From: Glandiceps talaboti
Taxonomy: Eukaryota > Hemichordata > Enteropneusta > Spengelidae
DNA: 64,000 nt
Reading direction: 5' to 3'
NCBI RefSeq assembly: GCF_964340395.1
Contig: NC_135559.1
Coordinates: 12,934,759 to 12,998,758 of the forward strand
Shown one piece after another: positions 1 to 13,515 of the stretch. Position numbers and translations under genes: made by a program. Positions within the stretch are counted from its first letter, which is position 1; each line of letters begins with the position of its first letter. The notes under the pieces were generated by a model. The model ran no database searches and was not told where the DNA came from. It saw only the letters and a list, made by a program, of their open reading frames with translations.

Positions 1-1532
1 TTAAAAGCCGCACCAGTTGTAACTGGTGTGTTATTTTTTCCGATCAGACAACCAACAATATATTCAATGAAAAATGTTAAAATACCAATAATTAGACATT
101 GTACATGATGATAGAGGTTTATTTTATCTATAAGAAGTACAGTACTAAGTTGAAATCGTGATTCGTTGGGGGCGCTGATTTTAGGGTGCGGACCCAAAGA
201 TCAATTTCATTTTTGAATACTGTTCAGGGTGTACGATATTACCATTAGGCCATTACATGCAACAAAATTCTTTTAAAATACAAACCCATTCCAGTTGCAG
301 CTAGCGCAGCTTCAATGTAATATGTTGCCTGGTGCCAAAGATGAATATCTGTGATTGGTGATTCATAAAGTCCATTAATATTATTTGAACATCTGTTTAA
401 GGTGTATTCTAATTTGACAGATAAAGAACATATAGGCCTTACCTTTCATTAAATTACTTGTCACGTGGTTTTGTACAATAGTGAGGTGAAACTTAGCAGT
501 TCCAACTTCTTGACCGAAATACATTTAAAGTTGACATCCAGACCACCTTTGACGGTTTGTATCCCAAGAATAACATTCTAACCAAAGTTGACGTGCTACA
601 CACATCTGTACGCATATTTCTTATTTTGCGTTTCAAGTCTAGAAGTATTTCATTTGTTCTTATATCCTTGTGTAGCTGTAAAAAAACGAAACGCTAAACT
701 ACAGTAACACGTCTGTCGCAGTGAAATTTAATTACTTACTACTTAAGATGTTTGAGTTCTACTTTTAATATAATGATCACATGGTGTTCACCTAACCACA
801 CAAGTAGTTTGTTGAGTAACAGGTAAAGAATGTGATTAAAGGACAGCTATGTGACCCAAGATCAGCCGAGTTATGGCTTAAGAGTCCTTGGGCAAGATTT
901 GAACCACGGTTATGCCCCAGTTAACGCAGCTCTATAATTGGAGACCTGGTAGGATAGAGGTTTCAATGTGAATGCTTTAATCCTATGTGTTCACAGAGGA
1001 AGCAATGGCATGTGTGCTTCCCGGGGAGTTGATGAATTATAAAGTGTCGCTGTGCCGTTATAGGTCCATAGCAGGGATAATGTGCACAGTGTTGGAACGC
1101 GCTAGATAAAAAACTAACAATTAGTAATATTATTACTCTGGTTGATTAAACTTACTACAACTTCAAAGAACCCCATCGAGCACTTGAGACCACGTGATAT
1201 TTGTGTGCCTGCATGATATAACGTTTTCTGATTGCTCACATCAACAAAGTGTAGCCATTCATCGGAACCCTCGTACACCAAACATACCAAGGACGTACAT
1301 GTATGTAATACAGGCTGTACATCTAGAATAGACAAATAGTATATCGTACACACAATCACATTTTGCCTGGTTTACTTAAACGGCATAAACTTTTACGAAA
1401 CATTCTGGAAGATAAAACTTTAAACTCACAGATGGACGATTTTGTCGCGTCAAAGGTACGCTACTTTAATTTGATGTTATGTCTTTTAATAAAACTGCTT
1501 TCGGATTGTTTGAAGCGTAACCTTGCTTATTC
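1..1532. other. No gene recognised
   Basis: AT-rich sequence. The only open frames are short and resemble no protein family I know. No splice-bounded exon with domain content was seen on either strand. Confidence 0.5.
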
Positions 1533-1596
1533 TACATACATACATACATACATACATACATACATACATACATACATACATACATACATACATACA
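1533..1596. repeat. (ACAT)n microsatellite
   Basis: Uninterrupted tetranucleotide array. The open frame running through it (YIHT repeats) is an artefact of the repeat. Confidence 0.95.
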
Positions 1597-2399
1597 ATAC
1601 ACATCGCTGGGTTGTCAAGAGCTCTGACCGTATCAAATGATGTAGCGTGTTAATCTCATTAGAGACAACCTTTGACGACGAAAGAATTCACCATTAGTGG
1701 GTTTACTACACAATTACGACACTGTTTGCAGTTCACCATGTACACTTACAACGTAACATAGGTCGAACTAATCTGAACTCAAGGCTTGAAAAACACGTCC
1801 ATCAAATGAATCGTCTGTGTCAGCGGGCTATCTTTTTAAAAAATTAGAAAACTGTATTTAGTCGAATTGTCAATGAAAAACAAATCGAATTTCATAACAA
1901 ACAGGATAAAAGACTGCATAGGTCACAATTTCAATAAACTGAATACGGTAATTTAATGATATATTGCAAATATGCTCGCTACGAATAATTACCTAATATG
2001 CTTAACAGAAATAGTACGCCGCGGGAAATAACACATTGTATTCTACTGCGTTAAATTGGAAGTACTTGGTTTTGTACACCACGTAGTAAGCCAAGGAAAC
2101 AGCCGTTGGGCGGAAGATCATTACGTTGGGATTATGTACTCACGGTCTTACTTAAATTGTATAAGCAGTTCACGGAGAGGGCAGACCTTGGAATAGAAAT
2201 GGACTGGTAATATTGGCCATGATGAACGGTGTAAAAAGCTCTACTCAAGACCCCTCAGGTTCACCCATAGCTTATCAAAAACCCACGTTATATAAATCCA
2301 TCAATTTTGCAAATGATCATTAATATTCATAAGATGTTTGTTTATATTATCGAGTATCAATAGAATTTATGCACACATTTTTGAGATGTAGAATCCACA

Positions 2400-2400
2400 G

Positions 2401-2433
<33 letters not shown>

Positions 2434-2614
2434 TACATACATACATACATACATACATACATACATACATACATACATACATACATACATACATGATACA
2501 TGCATGATACATACATACATACATACATACATACATACATACATACATACATACATACATACATACATACATACATGCATGATACATACATACATACATA
2601 CATACATACATACA

Positions 2615-2645
<31 letters not shown>
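2400..2645. repeat. (ACAT)n/(CA)n microsatellite
   Basis: A short (CA)n run is followed by three blocks of (ACAT)n separated by two GATACATGCATGATAC-type interruptions near 2495-2510 and 2577-2585. It ends in (CAGA)n. It is open in several frames on both strands but is not coding. Confidence 0.95.
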
Positions 2646-2646
<1 letters not shown>

Positions 2647-3996
2647 GACAGACAGACAGACGGATCTACTGACAATGCTATGCCATTACGCCTCACTTCC
2701 TTCCAGCGTGTTATTCTTTTACAATTCATTTTTTGAATCACATCACATCATCGTGTCATGGGAAAGTTGACTGAGTGAGAAAGGGTGGTCTGAATGACGG
2801 AAGCGGACAGAGTGAAACGGAAATTAAAAGATATATAGAATTCAGTGAACGGTTTAATACAAGAGTGGGAACAGAATTATAGTTAATCGTAACACAATTA
2901 CATGAGTTATTTCCATGTATGGCACTGAGTCTTAATTCAACGGTGATATCGCATCAAAAACTATTCTCAAAGAAAATTATAATGTTTGATTTCTTTTTTT
3001 GTTCCCAGATCTAGAGAAAGTATGACCGAAAATAAGATCTCTTGGAAATGAAATGTTTACTCCAATAATAATTGTGTTAACGTGAAATGTGCAACTGAAA
3101 TAAGCTTTTTGAACCTTTGCTGTGACTTTGTTCACGAAAATTCTCAATTAACGTCAAGAAAAAAATAATGGTCATCATATCGTACAAATGTTTAAAATGA
3201 AGGTCAAAATGTTATCAAAAACACATTTTAGAATCCAATATGGCTGCCAAATGTTGCGTAATAATTCTATGTGAAAGTAATTGTCGATATCCGTGCAAAC
3301 AAAACGGTGAAACCCCAGATTTCTTTTTTTTCTTTTATTATCTTTTTCTCTCTCTCTCGTATAATTTCAAAAGGGTCAGAAGTAAGCTTCCATAAGAAAA
3401 AAGTTGGAGAGATTGTGAAAATTTTTATTTTTAATGAAATTTGTCCCAGAGCGCATTCTTCGCTATCTCGACATGCCATCTCGACATATATATATATATG
3501 TATATATATCATGGTCACTTTATTGTAATTAATGGCCATCGGCCCAAAATACAAAGAAAATTCACACATAATCTGATAAAATGTCTCAATCTCAGAAAAT
3601 ATCAGTTACTTCTTTTCTCAAAAGATAGTGTATGGTAAAGAAAAACAGCGAGTTTTTTTCGATTGTATCACTGTCTTCAGAATGTATGATTTCTATGAAC
3701 TTTGTATAGGATGGGGGAGAGAAGAAGTACCGTGGAATGTACTAACTTCTATATTTATTGAAAAATTTACATTTTAGTAGAAAATGAAATTTGTCCTCGA
3801 CCTTATGAAGGTCACAGAGAATACATACCCTATCATCACGGTCTATATTTTTTATTTCTCCTTCCCAATTCAATTTGAAGCCGATGTGCTGAACACCTAA
3901 AGCGTGCAACCATCATGCGATGCTTAATCTTAAACAAGTACTTTTCTCGATGTAATGACAGTTGAAAGTTTCTGTAATGCAAGAGTTTATCATAAG

Positions 3997-3998
<2 letters not shown>
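2646..3998. other. No gene recognised
   Basis: AT-rich non-coding sequence. A short (AT)n run sits at about 3484-3509. Nothing protein-like was found. Confidence 0.5.

Positions 3999-4089
<91 letters not shown>
3999..4089. repeat. (AT)n microsatellite
   Basis: About 45 AT dinucleotides in a perfect run, self-complementary along its whole length. Confidence 0.95.
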
Positions 4090-4094
<5 letters not shown>

Positions 4095-4231
4095 GTGGTG
4101 GTTATTCACTAGACAATACAATATGCTAGTGAAAGAGCTGTAGAACTACTGTACGCACACTAGTCGTGGAAAATAGTATGTTGATATGTTCTTACCCGAA
4201 AAACCAACACCGAACTTCTAAGCACTATACT

Positions 4232-4532
4232 TTAAAGTGGCCATATGTATGAGGATTGGGCATTTAGCTTAGATTTTCATTTTATTTTCAATTTAACGAT
4301 TTTTATCCAGTAATAAGACATGCATTGCAAAACAGGTACAAAGTTTGATATTGTACGTACAACAAATGTTTTTACATTTATCAATATTTTGCAATATATT
4401 GAGTTACAAACAAGGACTTGGCATATAGTGTTGCACACTGATATTTTCACGTAGGAGGCTTTGATAAAATTGTTTTATAAATTAAAAATCTCCAAAATAA
4501 ATACCCAATCCTCATCCATATGGGTACTTTAA
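4232..4532. mobile_element. TTAA-flanked MITE, copy 1
   Basis: A 293-bp element (4236-4528) flanked on both sides by TTAA (4232-4235 and 4529-4532). Its ends are inverted repeats: the left begins AGTGGCCATATGTATGAGG and the right, read in reverse, begins AGTACCCATATGGATGAGG, with similarity continuing about 15 bases further in each arm. There is no coding capacity. TTAA target sites are used by piggyBac and Kolobok transposons, so mobilisation by one of these is likely. Related copies lie at 28520 and near 44690. Confidence 0.8.
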
Positions 4533-5061
4533 TTTATGAAAGAGGGTGTGGCTATACTATACTCTTCTACCTCGCATGGTTTGTTACATACAGGGTTGTT
4601 CTTGAACGCGACTGCTATTGACATTGGCTGTTTTGAAACTTGAACTGGTTAACACACAATGCGTGCTTTACCAACGTCAATTGTGACATTACGAGAGAGG
4701 AAACAGTAGAGACATTGGTTACCAAAGCCTTGATGAAAGGGTGAACATACCGAGGACATTATTTACAGACAAAGTGTGAAACTATTCCCCAGACAATGTT
4801 CTCACCTTGGCCTTAAGAGGACCGCTCCCTAATGAAAACAAAACTGTTCCAGTGAAAATTCAAGGACTTTCAACTTGAAAAATAAACAAACAATGTCTAT
4901 GTCCTCTCGTCGCACGAATTGGAAAGGACAAGGTCATGGCGAACACCTTACTACTAACTGACTTTATTTGGTTTTTATTCATTGACCGGATTAAAAGGTA
5001 CCAGATGTGAGGAAATTTTCCCACAAAGCGATGGTTCCATCATGATCTGTGTGTTATGTTT

Positions 5062-5263
<202 letters not shown>

Positions 5264-5546
5264 ATATAGATACAGATATAGGATATGGATGTACAACTAT
5301 GTTGGTTTTACTTAATATGTTTAAAGGCAATTAACCATGTTATAACCTATGACTCTCAATTCGGGAGTATACAGCACATCTATACATGTATCTCTAGTGG
5401 GTGAGAATAGTAACACCAAGACAAATCTCTGGCTTAATTCATGTGATACTTATTTGATATACCAGAATACTTCTGTAGTCACAGTATATTGGCACGAATT
5501 GTTATAAAATGGTCTACATTGTGAATGATGTTAGAAACCTATCATA

Positions 5547-5808
5547 CACACACACATACATACATACATACATACATACATACATACATACATACATACA
5601 TACATACATACATACATACTTACATACATACATACATACACACATACATACATACATACGTACGTACATACGTACATACACACACACACAGACATACATA
5701 CATACATACATACATACATACGTACGTACGTACGTACGTACGCACGCACGCACGTACGTACGTACATACATACATACATACATACATACATACATACATA
5801 CATCCATC

Positions 5809-5851
<43 letters not shown>

Positions 5852-5860
5852 CCATCCATC

Positions 5861-5906
<46 letters not shown>

Positions 5907-6041
5907 TACATACATACATACATACATACATACATACATACATACATACATACATACATACATACATACATACATACATACATACATACATACATACATA
6001 CATACATACATACATACATACATACATACATACATACATAC
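5547..6041. repeat. Long (ACAT)n/(CA)n/(ACGT)n microsatellite
   Basis: Nearly 500 bp of related tetra- and dinucleotide repeats: (ACAT)n, (ACGT)n and (GCAC)n blocks at about 5719-5764, (CA)n blocks with CATC units at about 5802-5900, then a long pure (ACAT)n. Large open frames across it on both strands are repeat artefacts. Confidence 0.95.
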
Positions 6042-8400
6042 CAATCGTCACCCAGTTCCATATTTTGTGATGACACGAAGTAGAAATGAAACAATCTGTT
6101 AACCCGATCACGATTTTTTCTATGGTAACACAGTAAAAATTATTTTCCGATAGCACTAATTAATCGCCCCTATGACGTACACACGTTTATGAATTTTAAA
6201 TAGTCATATGTAGAATATACAAATAAATGTTATTTTGTATGACGTATTGTGACATAACGGTTAATGGCGGTTATTATCCGATTTATATTCCTAAAATAGC
6301 GTCGTGTAAGCTTATACGACGTAAGGCACAGGGTTGTAACAAATGCTGGTACATGTCTTTTTTATGTGTAATTGCATCAACTACACTTTTACGAAAGTGC
6401 CACGCGACAGGAAATGGTACACGTTTCAACGGAAACATTTTCCCGCCAAAACTGTGGATCACGAACGTATAAATTTTCCGAAAAAAAATATCATACGCTA
6501 TATTCTTCCAACAAATCAGAATACCCCCCCCCCCAAAAAAAAAAAAAAAAATTAACAAAAAAAATTGTTTTTTCGATGAATTATGCGATTCCCCTTAGCA
6601 CGGGGTATTTTGTGTTAAGATGGCGCCCAAGGTACCTGCCGTTAGAGCAAGGACGTAATTTCAATATTCTTCCATTAGAATGTCAACTTGAATTAATAAA
6701 CAGGTACTAATATAGCTACTAATAATAGGTGCATTAATGGACACAGACAATGCACTCAAACTTCTGTAGGTTTAGAAATCAATGTCTTTTATTCGGGGTC
6801 CGTATCAAATACGTGAATTAGAAGGTACGTACTTAGTGGGTGTAAAAGCTCTTAATGCTAATGTAATGTTCTTTTTCGTGGATAAAATACATTTATTGAT
6901 TGGTGTCTTCTGAAAATTATATTAAAAGAGCCAGAAACGAAGGCCATCGCAGGTGTAAACAAACGATAAACAATTTTTTTTAGTAAAACACGTAATCACA
7001 TAATTGGAAGTTGAAAGGATAATACAGAAAAGTATTTGTAGATTTACAGACAGAAATTCGATAATACACGTCATTTACATATGTTTTCAGCTGTTAGTAC
7101 AAGAAATTAATCGAATGTTGTATCCACTCATAATACACTTGAATCTGTTATGTCTACAAATTGTAAATACGGATTACGACTGGATTAATTTATCCGGGGA
7201 AATGTTTTGTTGGTTGCAGTGCGTCATAAAAACAACACTGTTTGTGCTAATAGTGAAAACTAGGTTGTTAAAAGTATATCCTTGCCTAAGCCCTGTGATA
7301 AAACACGAAAGCTTACAGCAAAAACTCCCACCAGTGACATTTCAACAAACCACATTTGCAAAACATTGTTTCTTGACGTATAAATAACAACTTTGAATTT
7401 AATAGCAATTACATAAATTCAATATTTTTATCGACATTGGCGCGAAAACGCTTCGTTTTTTGAAGGCGTTAAACTGCAAGAAAGCCTTGCAGTTCTAAGC
7501 AATACTTCCCGCGATAGCGAACCAGAAGTACAAAACCACAAATTAATAATAATATCACATTTCAAAATATCACTGAACTGTCAAAATATATACAATCCTA
7601 TCGATCCCAAATGTGAACATAAAGAAAACAATAAATATCAACTTGAAATGGCGGCAAACCTCGGCAGACGACTGTCCCTAAATTCCCGCCTAAGTAGAAA
7701 TACGGCATGTTCATTGCCTTCCACATCAGCTATCGAGATAATTGAAACATCGACGCTGAATGATGCGGCGTGTGTAATAAATAGATTGAATATCCCCCAT
7801 TGACGCATTCGACGAGGACTGGATGAATGAAACTTCTTTTTGAAAAAAAAAATTCCGACTTGAGTGAAACGACAGAATAGCTGAATATCAATCAGCCAGC
7901 CTGTTTCTTCTTGATCGTGGCATTAATATGTGCGAGTAGTAATATAAAGAAATATTGAAAGTGTGATTGATAGTCCTTCGCTCTCCAGTAGAGTTGTCAG
8001 CCATACATCAAATGCTATCTTTACGCTACAGAAAGGAATGTCATTATGTTCTAACAATAGCACTGCATCAGTAAATTGTAAATGCGTATGGTAAGTTGTA
8101 TATATATGCACGAATATCTTCGCTTCTACTTCGTCAAGTCAATTCAATTCAATTATATTCCTTGTAAATTGTTGTATAAAAATCGAAGGTCGGCGAGCAC
8201 CAAGTCGTAAAACTCCCATCTCTATTATTACACCGCCCTTGAGAAGATGTAATTGTAAGATCTTCGTTAACAATACTTTCTTTGAGTCTGAGAGCTGTTC
8301 CCTTTTCCGTGACAGTCATACATCTACTTACTTAGACTTCTGTAAATGTTGGATGCGAAGATATTTTAAGAGCACTTTTTTGTCGGCAAATACGACGCTT
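6042..8400. other. No gene recognised
   Basis: Contains a C11 run followed by A-rich sequence at 6525-6551. An open frame at 7004-7387 has no recognisable domain, signal or splice context and I do not treat it as a gene. This stretch lies downstream of the PTB gene on the minus strand, so the 3' UTR of that gene must start here. Confidence 0.45.
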
Positions 8401-8877
8401 TCATCCTCCCGCCACTATCTTCGATTCTTGTTCTAAAATTCTGAAACATGTTGCTAGTGTTCGTGCCATTTTATCGGCTCTCTTCCTGTTGCTGCACAAG
8501 AACACATCGCAGCGTAGTAGTTCATCGTTCCAACACGTGAAAGCAAAAACCTTCGGAGCCGCCGCTGACGTGCAGTATCCGATGTCTTTTACAGAAATTC
8601 TATAAGTGTTCCCCGACTTGCATGGCTGTACTTCAACCTCTAGTCCCGGTTGGTCGATGATAACAGAACATTTTTTGCAATTTACGTCCCCAAATCTGTA
8701 GGCGACCCACAGTTCATGCGCTACGTAGGACACAATAGAGGGATCCACAATTGGGCCTTCGATATCAGCACTGCCTAAATACTTGCAATGATGAACTTTC
8801 ACCGCAAGCGGCTTCAAACTCACGTCTTTCCCCTTGCCGCGTTTGAAGACTCTTCTTAGCTTTGCGAACGTCATCAT
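8401..8877 (-). CDS. PTB/PID-domain protein, 158 aa
   Basis: A single open exon encoding a phosphotyrosine-binding (PTB/PID) fold. After a basic N-terminus (residues about 5-20), residues 23-150 show the PTB pattern: strand 1 with YLGS, then HELW at the end of helix 1, a GLEV strand, the core strand ISVKDIGYC, then PKVFAF and CDVFLC, and a long C-terminal helix RADKMARTLATCFRIL. The layout is closest to small PTB adaptors of the PID1/FAM43 type, which are cytoplasmic and bind NPxY-like tails of membrane receptors. Two ATGs in tandem open the frame. An AG sits just before the first (TATATAG), so a 5' exon cannot be excluded. The protein stops right after the PTB fold, shorter than FAM43 proteins, so it may be a PTB-only adaptor. 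PTB domain: confident. Subfamily: tentative. Confidence 0.8.
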   Translation of the reverse strand: MMTFAKLRRVFKRGKGKDVSLKPLAVKVHHCKYLGSADIEGPIVDPSIVSYVAHELWVAYRFGDVNCKKCSVIIDQPGLEVEVQPCKSGNTYRISVKDIGYCTSAAAPKVFAFTCWNDELLRCDVFLCSNRKRADKMARTLATCFRILEQESKIVAGG

Positions 8878-10147
8878 CCTATATAATTTTTGGCGAAATT
8901 ATCAAAGTTCCGATAATATTGTCACACAATTTTAAAAATTGAAAGCGTTGGCTATCACAGCACCAGCTGCTCTCTTGTTGCATCCGCTTCGAGTTGTGTG
9001 TTTTATATCGCCCGCTCCCCTGTTCTCTCAAGTCCCTTCGCTATTGTTGTAGGACATGGAAGGTAGAAGTTCAAATACAAATGAAGTTCAGCGTGGATGG
9101 CCTCGACCCATGGTGACCGTTTTTTTTCAGTTGTTGTTCTACGGTAGCCTTGAGTAGTGATGAGAGTGGGAAACGATTGTCACTAAACAGTCCGTACTAC
9201 ACGCTACTACAATGAATGTGTGTGAGTTCATCGGTTGACATGCAAATGATGTATTGAAGTATGTCCCTGAAATCGATGAAACGTAATTTGACGTCATGAA
9301 TCGTGAACTTTGACCCCGCCATTCGCTATATGCATCGCGTTTCTACAATGTCTGTTAAATCGTAAGGTGATTTAGAATGATGTTCGCACGACATCTGCTC
9401 TCACCTTTATTATGACAATTTTTGAGGTCAGAAAAATTGCAAGATTTTGACGATAATCTAGATTTCGATGTAGGCTAAACAATAAAAACGCGGTCGTGGC
9501 ATTATTTTCCTCTCAGAATGAGAAATTGTATGATTACTGGGATCAAGAATATTTCTCTAAGAATTTCTAATATATCTGCCAAATGGTTAGATTTTGAAAT
9601 TATACATTATTTGAAAATGTGTAAATAGCACACAGCAAAATGATACCCAAACGCATAAGGACTTCTATCACAAGCGCATGCGTACTTGGTAGATATTTTG
9701 GGGGAAGCATTTAGGAGTTGACATTGGGGGATTACAAGTCAATTACAGGTCAATTTTGGAGCATTGAAAGATAATTATAATACAAGGGCAGTTATCCAGA
9801 TCACTGGAGACAGCTACTCTAGAATTGTGAACCGAAAGGACAGCTTATATGCTTGTCGAAATCGCTCGGATGCCAGGAGGGGGAAACGTCACTATCTTAG
9901 TCTACACCGTATCCGACATTTGATGTCAAGTCACCAAATGTCACTCTAATTCTTTTCAGTGAACATTTGAAATAGAGAATTCCTTGTGAGGCTTGTAGCT
10001 GGATTTTTGTTTGTAGGAATTGAGTGATTACTCGCATCTGTTTTCTTCTGGTTTTAGAGTCACAGCGTATCTGAAAGGACGTAGTTCAGAGCAACACTGA
10101 CAAGAAGCACATCCGGGAAACACGCACACGTCTACAGAATCGTGTCC
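8878..10147. other. Upstream region of the PTB gene; no other gene seen
   Basis: The 5' flank of the PTB gene (minus strand) must hold its 5' UTR and promoter. I see no convincing TATA box or initiator that would fix a start site. The rest is AT-rich with no protein-like exon. Confidence 0.4.
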
Positions 10148-10290
10148 ATTTGTACAAACACAAACACACACACACACACACACACTCACTCACTCACTCA
10201 CAAACATACACTACACCACCACCACCACCACCACCACCACCACCACCACCATCATCAACAACTTTAACAACAACAACAACAATAAACAAA
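10148..10290. repeat. (CA)n, (CACT)n, (CAC)n and (CAA)n microsatellites
   Basis: Adjacent short arrays: (CA)n to about 10184, CTCA repeats to 10201, (CAC)n at about 10215-10250, and (CAA)n at about 10266-10282. Confidence 0.9.
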
Positions 10291-11720
10291 ACAATACACC
10301 AAACAAAAACAAAGAAAAAGAACAAGTAAGACAGACTAAATTTGAAACAAAAATGTAAACCGGAGGAATTTTGTATATATAATGATTTTACATAGAGAGT
10401 GTTTTGATAGGTAAATAATCACGTGTATACATTCAAGGCTACTTAGGACTGCAATAAGATAATTAAACCAAATGCAATGCGTGTGTTTTGCCTACAGTAG
10501 ATTTCAATACAAATGTACCTTCCTGTTGGCATGGGAACAAGCATATTCTAATGATCATCATCTGAATTAATATTCCAAGCCATCAGATAATCACGCCTTT
10601 GCTTCATTTCGGTTAAATGATCCAACACAACATAATCGTGAAAAGACGATTGACACTATCACCATTTGTTTCTCATTGTGGTTTTTTTTTTACATGACAG
10701 AAAGAAAATTTATATATATGTAACTGGAGTATCCTTAGTCACTTTGGCACATATGGTGCCGGATATGTATTGAATTATATCACATATTTTGTGAAACAGT
10801 ATATCAATAACATACATTCATTTATTTGACACATACGATGGCTTTCCCTGATAAAAAACGTATGGTACAGGATATAACACCTACTATTATTCACTGTGTG
10901 GAAAGATAAAACACGACCTTGGACGACGTGGAAATACTTCCCAAAATGTTGAATAAGTCGGATACCCTTGTTATAGCATTTGTGTAGGTATTACTGCAGC
11001 TAAAGTATATATTTGCCAAACATTTTGAGTTGAGCTCCAGTCTTACACTTTCAGCAGAAGTTCAGGCGGACCTTTCGAATCAATCGCGCCCTCTGTAGTC
11101 AGGACAGCAGAACACAAATTTACGAGTTTGTCAAGTTTCTGTCGATAGCATTTCGAAATATACCAGTAACCGCGACTGCGCCAAAAGGATGAGGACATTT
11201 GGTTTGAAAAAAATATCTTTGTCATCATCAAGATTTTTCAGAAGTTGTCATTGGTAGACGTTTGACATTATGACGTCATAGAAGGTATGCAGTTTTTTTT
11301 TTTTAATTTGCGTATTACCTTTAGATAAATAGTCATGAATATTCAGTGTGCATCTAATACATACGTCCGTCTGTTAATACCCATGATGCAACGATGGATC
11401 GTTTTGAGAACAAAAGAGGCGAAAGAGAGTTTCAATTTGGTGTTTTTGGCAATCGCGCGAAATCTATGTGAAATCATGAAATGGTTCTCCAGAACCCAAA
11501 GTTTATTAAATACATCTATTTTCCGGAGTGGCACTCTCCTTTAGCTAAATCTCTCACTACTATGTTTATGATAACAATACCTTTCTGTGTAATAAATGAC
11601 AAATGGCGAAACCTTATCCTTGTAAGTCTAGCCAGATTATGTTTTTTCTCTGACGCACAAAAAAAAATAACAACCTGAATAAGTGCTGCTGTAAAGAGAC
11701 AATAGGGACACAACGATGAT
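10291..11720. other. No gene recognised
   Basis: AT-rich. Short open frames at 11043-11231 (minus) and 11335-11544 (plus) have no recognisable content. Confidence 0.45.
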
Positions 11721-12168
11721 TTAGGCAAAAATATATATAAAAAAATATTTGTTTCCGATAATATGACTTCAGCAAATAGAGTGAAAATAGGGTCAGAATT
11801 TTATTTTATTTTACTGTAAATTTTCAAAACATTACTTCAATCCCAAGATACTCATCGGTCTCAATACTTCTGTGAGAGTTTGATGAGAAGTGTAAAAGAA
11901 GTAAATGAAGACAATTATAAGTTAAGTAGACGAACATGTTATGGAGACTGTACTGTTATAGTCGAAAAAGACCTGGTTTCTCGCTGGAATATGATTGTAA
12001 AAAAACAAGTGACCACAGATGAGGCAAGTGTATGAAGGTGTAAACGGAAATAGAACTAAATTTACCAATTTACCTTATTTTTGCATTGCAAGAAAATATT
12101 GAGGGTTAAGGGCTTAAACTAAGTCCGTCGGGTTATCGGAAAGACGCCATTTTTTTTATTTGGCCTAA
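11721..12168 (+). mobile_element. Non-autonomous DNA element (TTAGGC family), copy 1
   Basis: About 450 bp that recurs in inverted orientation at 15832-16258. Shared landmarks include GTTTCCGATA near the left end, an AACATGTTCGTCTACTTAAC block (seen here as its complement near 11920-11940), and GGTTATCGG/CCGATAACCCGAC near the right end. Both ends are short inverted repeats (TTAGGC-AAA at the left, TTAGGCCAAAT read in reverse at the right), so this is probably a MITE. No open reading frame. Confidence 0.7.
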
Positions 12169-12399
12169 AGAGATATTTAATTTGGAACGAGTGTTTGGAC
12201 AAAATATATATCTATCATCCTTCTTAAATCATATATCACGATTCGATAATCTACAACCTTTGGGAAAATATCATCATCATGGTACCTTCTTTAGGTTTCC
12301 GATTTCGTTCGCTTCTCTTGATTTAGCAGGAAATCAATCATTCTCCGTGTGAGTGAATAGACTTGGGGGAAAACGTTTCGTCATGACTTACATGTTCTC

Positions 12400-12789
12400 T
12401 TATGACACTATAAGCACCATCAAAACTTTATCACCAAAGGAATAAAACATCTCCAATGTACAATCGCCAGAAAGGCCTCCATGGACTTGGATATCTTCCA
12501 GGTCACTAGTGGGATCACTAAGGAACGACGGCTGCATAGTGTTCGTGACGTTAGTGTATGTTGAGATAAGAACGTGATGACACGACGGGTACATCGCCTT
12601 GCAGACCCAGTTGGGTCGTTTTCTTGTTCGCCACGGGACTAACGAGCATTCCCTCTCATGTTCCATAGCATCGAACACGTGAATACGTCGAATTGTGATG
12701 ATATACACGTACGATGCCAAGTTATGATACATTCTTACGAAGGCGAAGTAGCTAATTTGTAATTCAACTCTTTCAGTACTTTTATCCAA
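12400..12789 (-). other. Unrecognised 129-codon open frame
   Basis: An open frame with no domain, signal peptide or compositional bias that I recognise, and no clear splice context. It is listed because it is one of the longest non-repeat frames outside the receptor genes. More likely chance than a gene. Confidence 0.15.
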
Positions 12790-13324
12790 TTAGATTAATT
12801 ACAAACTATACTTTTGTTTTTCTACTTGGAAACGCAACGTCTACACATCATGTAAACATTGAACAATTTGACTTTAGATTTGGTAAAAAAAATTATTTTC
12901 CGCGCGGACCCGAAAACGAAATTTGGAGACAGAAGTGGCTCTGCTGATAACTGACACGGAGTACGCCCTTTGTGGCACTCACACACCACGTCTTCAATTT
13001 ATCAACAGATAATTCGATATATTATTAAGAAAATGAATATCTTACATACAGTATACATGAACAATTGAACTTGTACCATCTTGCATGATTTTCTGACAAC
13101 TGTAAAAGTAAACCATAGTTGTTTTTTTATAATCACCCTATGATATACCTTATAAATTGTATCGAAATTATTACTTTAATGGTTGTTGGCGGAGGTTGGG
13201 ATTGGAATTAAAGAGCTAGCATTTTACTAAATGGTCATTTTCCAACTCAGTAGTTCCGACGTAAATCATCTTAAACAGTGTCCACATAGCTTGAATATCT
13301 ATCTCTAATGTTTATGAAATTATA

Positions 13325-13515
13325 CGATGTATGTATGTATGTATGTATGTATGTATGTATGTATGTATGTATGTATGTATGTATGTATGTATGTATGTAT
13401 GTATGTATTATGTATGTATGTATGTAATGTGTATGTATGTATGTATGTATGTATGTATGTATGTATGTATGTATGTATGTATGTATGTATGTATGTATGT
13501 ATGTATGTATGTATC
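13325..13515. repeat. (GTAT)n microsatellite
   Basis: A tetranucleotide array with two one-base slips near 13409 and 13427. Not coding. Confidence 0.95.

Noticed and set aside
5509-6102. Large open frames across (ACAT)n and (CA)n arrays, here and at 2347, 13271, 17514, 18829, 35476 and 52274
   Set aside because: A four-base stop-free unit keeps several frames open on both strands; the products are YIHT or MYVC repeats with no other content.
7004-7387. 127-codon plus-strand frame
   Set aside because: No domain, signal or splice context; composition like its surroundings.
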